64,000 nucleotides of DNA from Epiperipatus broadwayi (GCA_028023455.1 JAQFVV010012394.1:31652885-31716884), one strand, 5' to 3'. Numbered from the stretch's first letter, positions 12,235-22,646 are shown. Notes: generated by a model not told the origin, from the sequence alone. Numbers and translations are program-made.

Positions 12235-12495
12235 CATATATAATGTAATACATAAGGGATTCGAACTCAGACTTTCCCACGACCCTCAGCTCTCCATGCC
12301 ATCTCATATTGCTGACCCATCTGATCATACACATGTTGAAAATATAAATAATTACCAATAGACGTATTTCATGCTAAACCAGCAATCATCAGTTGGTCCA
12401 GATTACTATCGCTACACATATATACAATCAGTGGTCAGCTTTATATTAAGATAGCCAATCTTCATACTTTAATGGACAGGCTTGATTGTTTAACT
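12235..12495 (-). mobile_element. tRNA-promoter repeat (SINE-like) with hammerhead-like core
   Basis: On the minus strand the order is: a conserved lead (aagcctgtccattaaagtat, taatctgg), a hammerhead-like core at 12354-12397, an A-box-like TGGGTCAGCAA at 12319-12309, and a B box GAGTTCGAATCC at 12268-12257. The A-to-B spacing is about 51 nt, suitable for an RNA polymerase III type 2 promoter. Three related copies lie at 58.26-59.27 kb, which defines the unit. This copy has the best preserved B box. No protein is encoded, so mobilisation would need a reverse transcriptase in trans. Confidence 0.68.
12354..12397 (-). ncRNA. Hammerhead-like motif (family 2, copy 1)
   Basis: ACCAA precedes CTGATGA. 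TGCT pairs with AGCA as stem II around a GGTTT loop, then comes GAAAT, AC, GTC, with TTGGT closing stem I. All invariant core bases (C3 to A9 and G12 A13 A14) are present. The 10.1/11.1 position is T opposite T, which would weaken stem II, and stem I has a 2-nt bulge. A functional ribozyme is plausible but less certain than for family 1. Confidence 0.5.
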
Positions 12496-12634
12496 AAAAG
12501 TTGCTTTTTTTACAATGTGGCTTCATAAACAAAAATAAATCTTGTAAATGATTTGAAATATGAATGTCATTTTAAAACTATAAATATGGTAACAGTGTTT
12601 ACATTTTTTGTTTGTAATTTTTGAATATAAATAA

Positions 12635-12705
12635 GGTCGAGAGGTCAGCGATAGCTGCTTTACAAGCGGTTGTCCCGGGTTAGCGGGTTCGCTTCCCGAC
12701 TGATG
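12635..12705 (+). repeat. tRNA-like unit (degenerate, anticodon TAC)
   Basis: An anticodon arm GCTGC / TTTACAA / GCGGT (12654-12670) would carry UAC (Val). A T arm with four pairs and loop TTCGCTT follows near 12689-12700. The acceptor stem is poor, no CCA or clean terminator is present, and an A-rich tract follows. The T-loop TTCGCTT is shared with the minus-strand unit at 37.8 kb, suggesting one tRNA-derived SINE family rather than a working tRNA gene. Confidence 0.5.
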
Positions 12706-12789
12706 CTATGACACATGAAAAAAAAAGTCTGTTGTAAATATGTAATTTGAGAATAATCCACTAAAAGGCAATTTTTTTTTCTGGGAGTA

Positions 12790-14340
12790 TAATTTGGTTG
12801 ATATATTTAATTTGAAATAATTGTCATTTGTGGATGGTTCCCCCTTTTATTTTATGTTAAATATATTAACTCATTATGGTCCAAAAAAAAAAACAACTAT
12901 TTTGACTGCATTACTCCTCAAATTAAATAATACTGTTTTTTATAAAATATTATGTATATGTTAATTATTTTTCTTATCAAATTGAAAATAATTATTGATA
13001 AAGCAATTTGATCAAAAATAAATAATTTAAATCTTAATTAGATAAAAGAAATGATTTTATTATTTTATTCACTGTGACAAAATTGGAATAGAAAAAATGG
13101 TTTACACCTTAAAAGTAATGTTTAGGCAGAAATATCATCAAATCTCATTAAAAATTGGTGTATTTCTGGGTTTGTTGGGTTAATGATGGCAAACTAGCAT
13201 TAATGATTATGGATTAATATTTGGTATCTTATTGTATAAATACTTCAATCTGCTTTCAGTCAAATTATTTTTAAAAAAAAACAAGTAAATACATTGTTGC
13301 TACATATTGCCTATCATTTTATATAATAGTTGTAATAATCTATTATTTAGCTCTGAGCCATAATCACAATCCTTTGCTAATATCTTCAGTGCTGTATCGT
13401 AGATCTGATATTTTTCACAAGGTAGTTGCTTTCTATTCCTTGGTTTCAATCATCCACCCATTTAGTTATCATAGGTGTGAAATAAATGTTTACTTTTTCC
13501 TTCAACTCATGATAGAAAACTTCTTCAGAGGTCCTGGAGTCACAGAGTTGATTTGCTAATTTCAATACTTCTTTTTTCATGAATCATATAAGCATAAATA
13601 CTTGTATCATCCTCACTTTAATCTATGAGCACATAGCATTCAATATAATCCATATAACTTTTCCAGGATGGAGTGTTATCCATAGCAAATTCACAAATGT
13701 TATTACTTAGTGAACCTATTTTTTATTATTCTATCAATCCCAGGGACAATTACATTAACTTTTTTTAGCTATGTTTTACATAATTTTTTTTCATGCTCTG
13801 TCAACTGTGCCATTCGCTAAGAACTCTGATCTTCTGTCCTATAATAATTATAATTATATATTATAATTCTGCTATAATTCTATATATGGCTCTAACAATT
13901 GTTGATTTGTGCTATTGTGCTATGTCTGATGGGTGTTATTATATTTACATCAGTTGAGAGAGCATCGGTAACTCTTAAATAAATTTGAATACAACTTTAG
14001 GCTAACAAAATAAATTTATTTAATATCAACAACAAAATAGTAAAAGAATAAAAAGTACAAAACAAGTAGAAATTTTGTTCGAAATCTCTAATCTTAATAA
14101 ACTTCTTCGTGTATATGACGATTTCTATACACACTCGGTAGATAAATAAAACCTGTTATAATGCATCTTAATTGAAGAAAAGTTTTTCATGCATCCATTT
14201 GGGTATCACTGCAATATATATATATGTTAGGAAGAGCAATCATAAATTTTGGCAATTATCATATTATCACTATGCAGACATTCGGCTGCTATTGTAATAT
14301 GCGAATCATACAATTATTATTCTTCCTCACAGTTCATTGT
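12790..14340. other. AT-rich intron, no gene seen
   Basis: No supported features. The 61-codon frame near 13374 has no recognisable domain and does not extend an exon. Confidence 0.45.
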
Positions 14341-14496
14341 ATTCCATTACACCACATGATCACATTTCCTATACTAGCACATTAATTGTTGATAAACAGA
14401 GCAAAACTCTCCATACAGTAGTGCCACCTGTGCTAAACAGAGTAATCAATGGATGCCAGAAGGCTTGTGCATAAAATCCCTATCTAATGCCTACTC

Positions 14497-14555
14497 ATCC
14501 AATATCCCCAGACTAGTTTCTGGCTTGTGACCTTCATCAGTGAGGAGCTTTGGAT
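14497..14555 (-). ncRNA. Hammerhead ribozyme motif (family 1, copy a)
   Basis: On the minus strand, outer stem I ATCCAA / TTGGAT and inner stem I TCCTCA / TGGGGA are fully paired (one G-U). The core is CTGATGA and GAAAC, with stem II GGT / GCC around CACAA and the two-base stem III loop before GTC. The length is 59 nt, as in the other two copies. The 10.1/11.1 position is A opposite A. Confidence 0.8.
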
Positions 14556-15067
14556 CTGAGAGCACTGCATCTAGATCTTAGGATCTAATGCAACCCTCTA
14601 GCAACCACCTTTTATCTCTACTTAACTACAAAACTATGAGAATGAAATTGAAAACACAAAAAATATTTTCAATCTAAGCTCAATAGCTTATATAGTCATA
14701 TGGGTCTGAACTCAGTTCAGCACCCATACATTTTGGTGTCTTTGGCAATACTGTATGGAGAGTTTTGCTCTGTTTATCAACAATTAATGTGCTAGTATAG
14801 GAAATGTGATCATGTGATGCTTAATGGTTTAATACCAATCCTGCCTAATAGGATAGTGGTGGCTATGGTTGTAAAAGAGCCAAAGACACCAAAATGTATG
14901 GGTGCTGAACTGAGTTTAGACCCATATGACTATATAAGCTATTGAGCTTAGATTGAAAATATTTTTTGTTTTCAATTTCATTCTCATAGTTTTGTAGTTA
15001 AGTAGAGATAAAAGGTGTTTGCTAGAGGGTTGCATTAGATCCTAAGATCTAGATGCAGTGCTCTCAG

Positions 15068-15126
15068 ATCCAAAGCTCCTCACTGACGAAGGCCACAAGT
15101 CAGAAACTAGTCTGGGGATATTGGAT
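15068..15126 (+). ncRNA. Hammerhead ribozyme motif (family 1, copy b)
   Basis: Stem I is identical to copy a. The core reads CTGACGA (position 7 may be any base). Stem II is GGC / GTC around CACAA, so the two strands differ from copies a and c yet still pair. GAAAC, TA, GTC complete the core and cleavage site. Confidence 0.8.
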
Positions 15127-15239
15127 GAGTAGGCATTAGATAGGGATTTTATGCACAAACCTTCTGGCATCCATTGATTACTCTGTTTAGCACAGGTGGC
15201 AATACTGTATGGAGAGTTTTGCTCTGTTTATTCCATTCA

Positions 15240-16030
15240 CCTTCATAACACACACATAAATTTTAGCCGAACTTTTTATATGAGTCTATTTATGCATAAT
15301 TGTTCTTCATTTGCATAACTGATATGGTTGGCATGTGCAGATTTTCTAGAGTTGCTTAATAATAATGAGATAATTTATTTACGTACTGTTTGTATGTATT
15401 TACTTATTGAAATAATAATTTTCATTTATATTCACGTATATATACCTATATTATACCGCACAGACAGTGCGACTATACAATAATAATCTAATCAAAATCA
15501 GGGAATATTAATCTCAGAAACCAGGAAAGAACCCTCTAATAAATAATATATCTCAATAGATTTTTTCTCAATAAAAACTAATATCGAAACAAAATATGGA
15601 CCGTAATTTCTATATTTATAAATATATTAGTAATAGATTTTAAAATAATAATTGTTAAAATGTAAAATAGTTTTTATAAGTATGTTATAAAACATGTAAC
15701 CATAATTCTAGATTTAACGACTGCTATAGAAAGCTGAATTTTAAAGTACTATTTATGATTCATAGAGGGCAGGCCGTACTAGCAATAACATTTCATTTTA
15801 AGTTCTCGGTTGTTTCTACGAGTTTATATATACATATAATAAACATTGTATTATTAAATCAAATTAAAAATATGAAATGAAAACATAAAATATATAAGTC
15901 TAAATATATATAAAAATCCACTAGAATTATTACATAGCCATTAAGATAATGGGGTCGAAGAATTAACTAATAATTCTAGAATCTGTTATCAGTTATATAT
16001 ATATATTCAATCCCTCTCTTGAAAGAACAA
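15240..16030. other. AT-rich intron, no gene seen
   Basis: No element ends, frames or RNA genes were recognised. Confidence 0.45.
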
Positions 16031-16039
16031 GAGAGAATG

Positions 16040-16280
16040 AAGTGGAATTGAACTGAACGTATTATTACAAGAAATGGTAATAGATAGACAACTAAAATTA
16101 TAAGCTGGATTTAAAAAGAGTGTAAAATATCTAGAAATAGATCATATGTGATATGGATGGATGAAATAAGACAGTGTGTTGGGGTAATATGGAGAAGAGA
16201 AGTTAGAGATTGGAGAAGATTGATCTAACTTGGAGAGACCTTCATCCTGCAGTGGATCGATAATGGTTGAAAATGATGAT
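16040..16280 (+). pseudogene. RTE-like LINE 3' end fragment
   Basis: Translating across shifts gives WMDEIRQCVGVIWRREV, then RDWRR and the terminal LQWIDNG, the same C terminus as in the 6-7.3 kb element. The DNA ends CGATAATGGTTGAAAATGATGATA. It is 5'-truncated and lies in the intron on the host's coding strand. Confidence 0.7.
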
Positions 16281-16289
16281 ATATTTTTT

Positions 16290-17480
16290 AAAATGTTAAT
16301 TTAAATAAGTTTTCTTCTCTTCTTAGTTATTAGGAGAAGTAACATAACATTCAAATACCATGGATGCTTGAATGTTACACGATTACTTGCAATAACTAAT
16401 CTTATAACTATTTTTATTTTACAGGGATAGAAATTTTATAAACTTAAGTAGAGGGATTGACATGATTATTAAAGGAAATATCATAGCTAAAAATTAGATT
16501 AGCATTTTAAAATATGGAGAAAAAAATATGAATTTAAATCACTTAATCTTTTGAACAGCATTGTGGCATATAGTTCAAAAGATTACCTGTTGGTCATGCT
16601 GTTTGAAATTCAGATTATTTGTATTCATAACGTAGCATTGCGAAAAAGCATAACATTTGAAGGAGTGATTTGAAATTTTATATTTGAATTTTCAGCTAGT
16701 GATATGCAATTGGTCTATCTCTCTATATATGAACTCATCTAATGTTAAATTTTTCCACCACCCCTATTTGCATCGCATCAGAGCTTAAAATAAGCAGTCA
16801 TCTACTTAATTCAAGATTTCATTCGACCCAAGTGACACTGTTGGAATAACTAAAGTTAAAGCATATTTTCTATATTGATTTTTAGTATTTGTACTATTTT
16901 ACTTTCATGTATATATTGGGGGGGGGGGAACTAATGTTTAATGTGTCTTATTATTATTCCATTAAGTACTTCAATGGACACAAAATATTGGCAACAGGAA
17001 TATTTTTATTTCAACTACTTTACAATGTCTTTATCTAATAACTTTATATTTATTGTAAATTTAAAATAAAATTCATATAATTAATATTCTATGAAGAAGT
17101 AAAGATATAGGATGGAAGCTAAGCATTGTAAGTAATTATATTCTTTATCACTCAGAAAGTTATCCTACTTTTAAGCCCTGGAAGCTACAAATCCAAACTA
17201 CAATCTGAAGGACTTCAAGTTTTCAAGTATGTGAGGTTTTGTTATGACATGGACCTAAATCAAATAGGTCATCAAACAGTGTAATGCATTATTGTTCAGG
17301 TCAGAATATTAATGTCTTAATACCTAATCAAAATAGTAACCACTATGAGGGGGAGAATATTTTGTCATCATTAGTAATAGCCTGCTGTTGCTTGTCACTC
17401 TGCTAATTGAATTTATTCTAGTATGTTAACTTTACAGCTAAATCATAAATTTTATTGAATCTTTATATCATAAAAAGGAT
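16290..17480. other. AT-rich intron, no gene seen
   Basis: A G10 homopolymer at about 16919-16928 is the only notable feature. Confidence 0.45.
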
Positions 17481-17489
17481 GCATATGTC

Positions 17490-18800
17490 ATTAAAGAACC
17501 CTTAGTCATACAAGTTAAGGAAAAAATCATTTATCATAAATTTCAATGATTACTATAATTTGATAGGTATCAAACTATCTGCACCCTAACTTTGATACTA
17601 TCTTCTTTAGATAATTATATTACTGATTATTACTAATCATTTATTAGACTAGTGATTATCATGTGTTTTCTAACTCAGACATATACTTTAAACCCAGTTA
17701 ATAAGTAATATATCTGTTGTTTTTTTTACTTAAATGTAGGCACATAATATCATTAATCCAATTTTATCTATTTAGTCTTACAAGCTAAGGAAATAATCAT
17801 GTCATAAATTCAGATGATTAATATAATTTTATGTGTCAAACTATCTGTACTCATAACTTTGATACCATCTTCTTTAGATAAATATATTAATGAGTATTAC
17901 TAATCATTAATTAGACTAAATGTTATCATTTCATTCCTAACCCAAATATAAAGTTCAATCCCAGTTAAAGATTTATATATCTGTTTTTTAATTAAACATA
18001 ATATATGGTACCATTAATTCAATTTCAAATCTTTTTTCTCTGTATTATTATTATTTTTAGATATACTTAAAACTTCCATTCTACCAACACATTCTGAGAA
18101 AATATGAAATAAAGACATAAGAACAAGATAAATTACTACATTATGCTAAACCAATACTCTTTATTGGCCCAAATCATAATCTTTTACACATGTCTTCATC
18201 ACTTGCTCAGTATTTATGGAGATGAAGTTATTACAATCTGATGTCCAAATATAAACATCCTGTACTGATATCTAATGATGATACATTGTACTGCTATCTA
18301 TTGACTATTATTAATCATATGTTAGACTAAAGATTTGTTCAGATATAAAGTTTAATCCAGTGTCAGATTAATATATCTCCTCTTTTTAAATAAAAATAAA
18401 CACATAGTATCGTTAATACAACTTTAGTCCTTATTTTTCATAAGCATTTTCAGATATGCACATTCTTAGAACAAAGATTTTTGAAAAAGGTATATGATTT
18501 ATACATATCATGCTGAACCAGTACTTTTTAATTGTCTCGGGTTGCAATCTCTCTCACATATATTCATAATGTGTTTGTCCATATAATTTCATTTACAAGT
18601 GCCATATTTTCTGCATTCCCAACTTTGATATTACCCACTTAATCCAAATATTGGAAAGATTATGACTAATTATTTATTAGCCTATAGATTAACATATCAT
18701 TGCTAACCCAGATATAAACTTTAAACCAACTTAAAGATTAGTATAACTGTCTTTTTTTAAATATAAACCCATGACATTATTAATGCAATTCTATCCTTTA
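17490..18800 (+). repeat. Satellite-like tandem array, about four diverged units
   Basis: Landmarks recur in the same order: a segment like tagtcatacaagttaagg, then caaactatctgcacc, aactttgataccatcttc, attactaatcatttattaga, taaacccagttaa and catt-aat-caatt. Unit boundaries fall near 17490, 17758, 18020, 18418 and 18788, giving units of roughly 260 to 400 bp. A further partial unit lies in the last intron near 25129-25190. The array ends about 120 bp before the exon at 18920. Confidence 0.65.
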
Positions 18801-18919
18801 TTCATATATTTCAAGAATGTGTAGCGGAATTGCAGTTTTAATTATATTTGAAGATGTTTTATTTAAAACGTTTTAGCTAAACTATTGTGAAATAAATATT
18901 GTTCTATATTCTACTGTAG

Positions 18920-19053
18920 GTACTCGAGCCATGTTGTTATCTTCACGACTTGCAGATACGTCATCTAAAGGATTTAAAAATTGGCCGTTTATGTCAGTCC
19001 ACTCATGGGGCGAAGATCCTAAAGGAAGTTGGACTTTAGAAATTGTAGATGTC
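18920..19053 (+). CDS. PCSK1: Proprotein convertase (PC1/3-like), second P-domain exon in window
   Basis: The acceptor TACTGTAG precedes 18920 and the donor GTC|GTAAGT follows 19053. With the single G left by the previous exon, the first codon is glycine, giving GTRAMLLSSR. The most conserved block of convertase P domains follows: GFKNWPFMSVHSWGED and GSWTLEIVDV. GFKNW.FMSVH.WGE is the wording typical of PC1/3, while PC2 and furin differ at several of these positions. The exon ends in phase 0. It is preceded by a 14.3-kb intron packed with repeats and followed by an unusually short 110-bp intron. This is a housekeeping part of the fold with no catalytic residues. No frameshift or stop is seen. 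Confidence 0.92.
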
Positions 19054-19163
19054 GTAAGTATTGTTCACTTTTTCTATTTATGAATAACCAAATCTAAGCT
19101 GATTTTAAAAACAATCAGGCTTGTTTAAAATCATATTAATAAATGCATATAAATATATTGTAG

Positions 19164-19301
19164 GTAAAAAAGAAATCTAATAATGGTCGGTTAACGGAAA
19201 TGAAATTATATTTACATGGAACACGAGATATGCCTATACACATGCGAAATGGACCTCGGACATATGACGAGTCTTACAACAGAGTGAAAGATGATAGATC
19301 G
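19164..19301 (+). CDS. PCSK1: Proprotein convertase (PC1/3-like), third P-domain exon in window
   Basis: This exon is 138 nt (46 codons, phase 0 at both ends) between acceptor ATTGTAG and donor TCG|GTAATT. The protein reads VKKKSNNGRLTEMKLYLHGT, the last beta strands of the P domain (compare NEG.I..WKLILHGT in PC1/3). It continues with MPIHMRNGPRTYDESYNRV and KDDR. The series P.HM..PR.Y..SYN.V..DR is what I remember of the segment just after the P domain in vertebrate PC1/3, and it is the main reason for calling this a PC1/3-type rather than a PC2 or furin-type convertase. This comparison is from memory of the family, not from a search. Confidence 0.9.
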
Positions 19302-19505
19302 GTAATTGTATCCAGTTAATTAATTTTTAAAATCATTTTTATATAAGTTTTAATAGAATATTTATTTTTGAATACGAGTAGAGTTTTATATATATAATTA
19401 GACAATATAATATATATATATATATATAAAAAATGCTGAGATTAATTCTGCAACTTTTAAAATACTAACAAATAAATAAATAAAAGCTATAGTAAGCAAA
19501 ACATC
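19302..19505. other. Start of last intron with (TA)n tract
   Basis: AT-rich sequence with a TA microsatellite near 19410-19430. No other structure. Confidence 0.5.
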
Positions 19506-19509
19506 AATT

Positions 19510-21075
19510 TTAACTGTAAAATGCTATTCAAGATGGCAGTCATACTATAAAACTGAATATGGATGTTATTAAGAAATTATATGAAAATAATTACTATACA
19601 TATCAATTAGGAGATATGGAATCAGTTAAAGTTAAAAATGAGGTGGAACTGAGGCAAGGATGCCCTATGTCACCTATTTTGTTTGTGTTGTATTTGAGTG
19701 AAATGGAGAGAGCAATAGAAAGAGTAGGAAGATGGATAGAGATACCGTTAATAGGTGGCAAGAGAGTACATACATTGTCGGTTCTTTTTTTTTGTGGATG
19801 ATGTCTTTTTGGGTGCAGAAAGAAGAGAAGATATGGAAGTTATGCTGAGGACATGCGTAAGGGTAGGTAAAGATATGGGGATTAAATTTAGTAAAGAAAA
19901 ATAAAATATAATGATGGAGAATACTGGGGAAAGAGAAGACAAAGATTTCTTATTGGGGGATATAAAGTTAAGTGTGGTGAATAGATATAGTTATTTGGGA
20001 ATCATCTTGAGTAATAAGAAAAATTGCTTGGATGAATGGGATTGATACAGAAATTAACAGTGTTTTCATATAATAGATATGATGTAGCTAGAATTGTATG
20101 GAAGGGAGTGGTAGTAGCAGGGTTAACATACAGCAATGATGTGTTATGTGTTAGTAAAGGAGTATTAGATTACTTAGAAAAAGCACAAAGGAAAGTAGGA
20201 AGACATGCATTAGATGCAGAGGTGTGGACAGCAAAGGTGGCAATTCAAGGAGAAATGGGATGGTCAAGTTTTTATACGAGGGATGCAAAAAGCAAATTGA
20301 AAATGTTCGGTAGATTGCAGTTTGTAGATAATAAAAGAATAGCCAAAATAATATTTAATTGGGTTGCAAGTAAAGGGCAGACAACAAGGTGGGTGAGAAA
20401 GGTAATGTGGTATGCAGAAGATTTGGATAAAGAATTTATGTCAGTATACTTGTACAAAAGGTGGGATAATTGTGTTAGGAGGATTGTTGAGTGATATAGT
20501 GGTAAGGAGTGGGATAAAAGAATAGATGCATTAATAAAGAATAGGAAGTTGGAGAGATAGAGAACTAGTATGGAGAGTATATATAGAAGTAAATGGAATA
20601 TTGGGTGTGAGTTAATTTATGATAATAGTAAGGAAAGTAGTTTATTGTTTAAGGCTCAAACAGGATCTTTAGCAACAAGGGAATATACATGTAAATGGAA
20701 AAATATAGGTGATTTAGTCTGCAAATTGTGTAAGGAAGGCATAGAAAATATTAGGCATCTGTTACTTCAATGTAAATGCTTGGACACAGAAAGGGTACAA
20801 ATAATGAAGTTATGGAAGATTAAATATGAACCAAGTGATTATACAGAAAGTGAGTTATTGGTTTTTATGCTAGGTTTGGGAAAAGATAAGGGGAATTTAG
20901 ATATGAAGGTCATGGCATTGACAAAGATTATGAGGAGGCATTACCTTGAAGATCACAAGATTAGACTAATACATCTTTGGGATAATATGTCATAGCATGA
21001 CAAATCCTAAAGAAGACATATGTTAGAGACATCAGATGTGCCGTGTTTGTCATTCCTGTAACAAAAAAAAAAAAT
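19510..21075 (+). pseudogene. Non-LTR retrotransposon, RT and C-terminal zinc domain, in last intron
   Basis: Three consecutive frames can be joined across a few lesions. RT palm motifs are RQGCPMSPILFVLYL (about 19650-19690) and FVDDVFLG (spanning a T-run frameshift at about 19790-19805). A long connection follows, with YSYLGIILS (19985-20010). The C-terminal Cys-His element is CKLCKEGIENIRHLLLQC (about 20718-20775). Visible lesions are the T-run shift, stops near 19901 and 20041, and stops near 20492 and 20558. Few lesions suggest a fairly recent insertion. The 5' RT part with the motif A aspartate is missing. The family differs from the RTE-like and minus-strand LINEs of this window; its clade was not resolved. 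Confidence 0.8.
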
Positions 21076-21079
21076 TACA

Positions 21080-21527
21080 TAAATAAATACTAAATGACTA
21101 ACATTTTTTAAAATATAAAGTGACTAAAAATCTTTTAAAATAATTACACAAATATTTATTTACAAAAAAAGGAACTAATTGAAAAATAAAACAGACAATA
21201 AATAACACTCTTTCCTGTGTACTGCGAACCTGTCATAAAGCGCAAATGGTGACGTGAAAAATGTGTTTCAAGGGATTATTTTAAAATTAGAAATAATTTT
21301 TAGTGAAAATAAGGATAATTTCTACAAAAAATTACAAAAGTAAAAAATATATCGAATATATTGCAACAGGGGGCAGGTATAATCAAACCCTGTTGCGATA
21401 ATTAGACAAATACGTATTCGTATACTTAACGTATTATTAAATATATATATATTACTACTAACGTATTATAAATATATATATATATTACTTTACTAACAAA
21501 ACTAAAATTTTCAAGTTAATGTATAAA
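21080..21527. other. AT-rich intron with short inverted GCAACAGGG/CCCTGTTGC pair
   Basis: At 21363-21396 GCAACAGGG and CCCTGTTGC face each other across 16 bp. A similar arrangement (GTAACAGG, AACCCTGTTTC) recurs near 39810-39840. No gene. Confidence 0.4.
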
Positions 21528-22646
21528 CAACGGTCGGTAATCCTGACTTTTAGCGTCCCGAACAATTCGCCCTCTATTTTTTAAAAAATGAACTAACTAC
21601 TTTTTCACACCTAAAAAAAAAAGTATATGTAACTATATCCAAGTGTAAATGCTAATAAAAAAAATGTTAAAAAAAATACTTACATTTACATGCGTATTTT
21701 TCACTTATAGCGGTCTTTGCTGCATGTAGAACTGTAAACAAATGACGTATATTAACTCTAAATGTTTTTACATAAAGAACACTCAATAACAAAAAAACAA
21801 ACTCATATTTAGGATCCGTCCATTTTTTATAACGACAGAATTCCACGCGGTCAAGCAAAAGTAGTTCAGAATTTGTCACGTGTCACAAATGACCAAAGTA
21901 CAGTAGTTCATAATTTTTATAGCAACTTTGCGTGAGACTAAATAGAGCCTAAAAAATTAAGTTTTGTTACATCCATTTTATTTATTCATCTTCATGTAAA
22001 AAAGACATTTATAGTTACATATACTCTGCAATTACATCCATTTGATTTATTGATGTTCGTGTAAAAAATAAATTTATAGTTACATATACTCTGAAATTAC
22101 ATATATAGAATGACAGAGTTCGACACCCGGATCCTAAATGTGAATTGGTTTTTTGACACGTGACAAATTCTGAACTACTTTTGCTTGACCGCGTGGAATT
22201 CTGCCTATGTCCACTCTGTCGCAAAGCATAAGCTAAAATACCAATTTGGGATGAGCACACCTTTGTTCTCATCCTACCTGCAGGAATTTTCTTTCAGAAA
22301 TCTGCACGCATGCGACGACCTTTTCGTGCATTTCCTCGCTTGTGTGGCTTCCAATTACTCCTAAAAATGTAAGTTTCTTTTCTTGTTATTTATTCTTCTT
22401 TACGGAAAAACATTTACAGTTAATATACGTCATTTATTTACAGTTCTATATACAGCAAAGACCGCTATACGTGAAAAATACGCATGTAAATGTAAGTATT
22501 TTTTTTAATCTTTTTTTATTAGCATTTACACTTGGATATAGTTACATACACTTTTTTTTTTAGGTGTGAAAAAGTAGTTAGTTAATTTTTTTAAAAATAG
22601 AGGGCGAATTGTTCGGGACGCTAAAAGTCAGGATTACCCAACGGTC
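21528..22646. mobile_element. Foldback DNA transposon with perfect 8-bp target duplication
   Basis: The element runs from GGTAATCC at 21536 to GGATTACC at 22638 and is flanked by identical CAACGGTC at 21528-21535 and 22639-22646. The terminal inverted arms are several hundred bases (GGTAATCCTGACTTTTAGCG and its inverse) and continue with interruptions toward the centre (CCGCGTGGAATTCTG, GACACGTGAC). The middle holds a 64-bp tandem duplication (21967-22030 and 22031-22094). An 8-bp duplication is usual for hAT, P and Merlin transposons. The GG start is compatible with Merlin, but I cannot assign the superfamily. No transposase frame is visible. Confidence 0.85.
22278..22360 (-). other. Exon-like 83-nt segment inside the foldback element
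   Basis: On the minus strand, CATTTTTAG precedes 22360 and CAG|GTAGGA follows 22278, so both splice signals are good. The 83 nt between them are open in one frame (about VIGSHTSEEMHEKVVACVQ, then ISERKFLQ) and less AT-rich than the surroundings. I recognise no family. It may be a relic of the transposase or a captured host exon; chance is possible at this length. Confidence 0.3.

Larger units (their letters stand above)
14353..15229. mobile_element. Hammerhead-bearing foldback element, composite copy 2 (inverted dimer)
   Basis: A first unit, 14353-14816, has perfect or near-perfect 60-70-bp ends (CACATGATCACATTTCC, AAACAGAGCAAAACTCTCC and their inverses). A second unit, 14817-15229, repeats the interior of the first in inverted orientation and ends GTTTTGCTCTGTTTA, so the two form a large palindrome of about 380-bp arms. 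ATTCCATT(A)CAC at 14341 and ATTCCATTCAC at 15230 are direct repeats on the two sides, indicating that the dimer went in as one piece. Each arm carries a hammerhead motif (14497-14555 minus, 15068-15126 plus). There is no reading frame. Confidence 0.75.

Noticed and set aside
12635-12705. Functional tRNA-Val gene
   Set aside because: The acceptor and D arms are poorly paired and an A-rich SINE-like tail follows.
20036-20995. Separate host genes of 152 and 141 codons
   Set aside because: Both are parts of one LINE ORF2, as shown by the upstream RT motifs and the C-terminal Cys-His element in order.
21363-21396. GCAACAGGG/CCCTGTTGC pair as a transposon end or terminator
   Set aside because: Short, and the similar pair at 39.8 kb shares too little flank to define an element.
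22015-22563. 85- and 73-codon frames inside the foldback element
   Set aside because: They follow from the inverted arms and tandem duplication; no domain, and composition matches the element.
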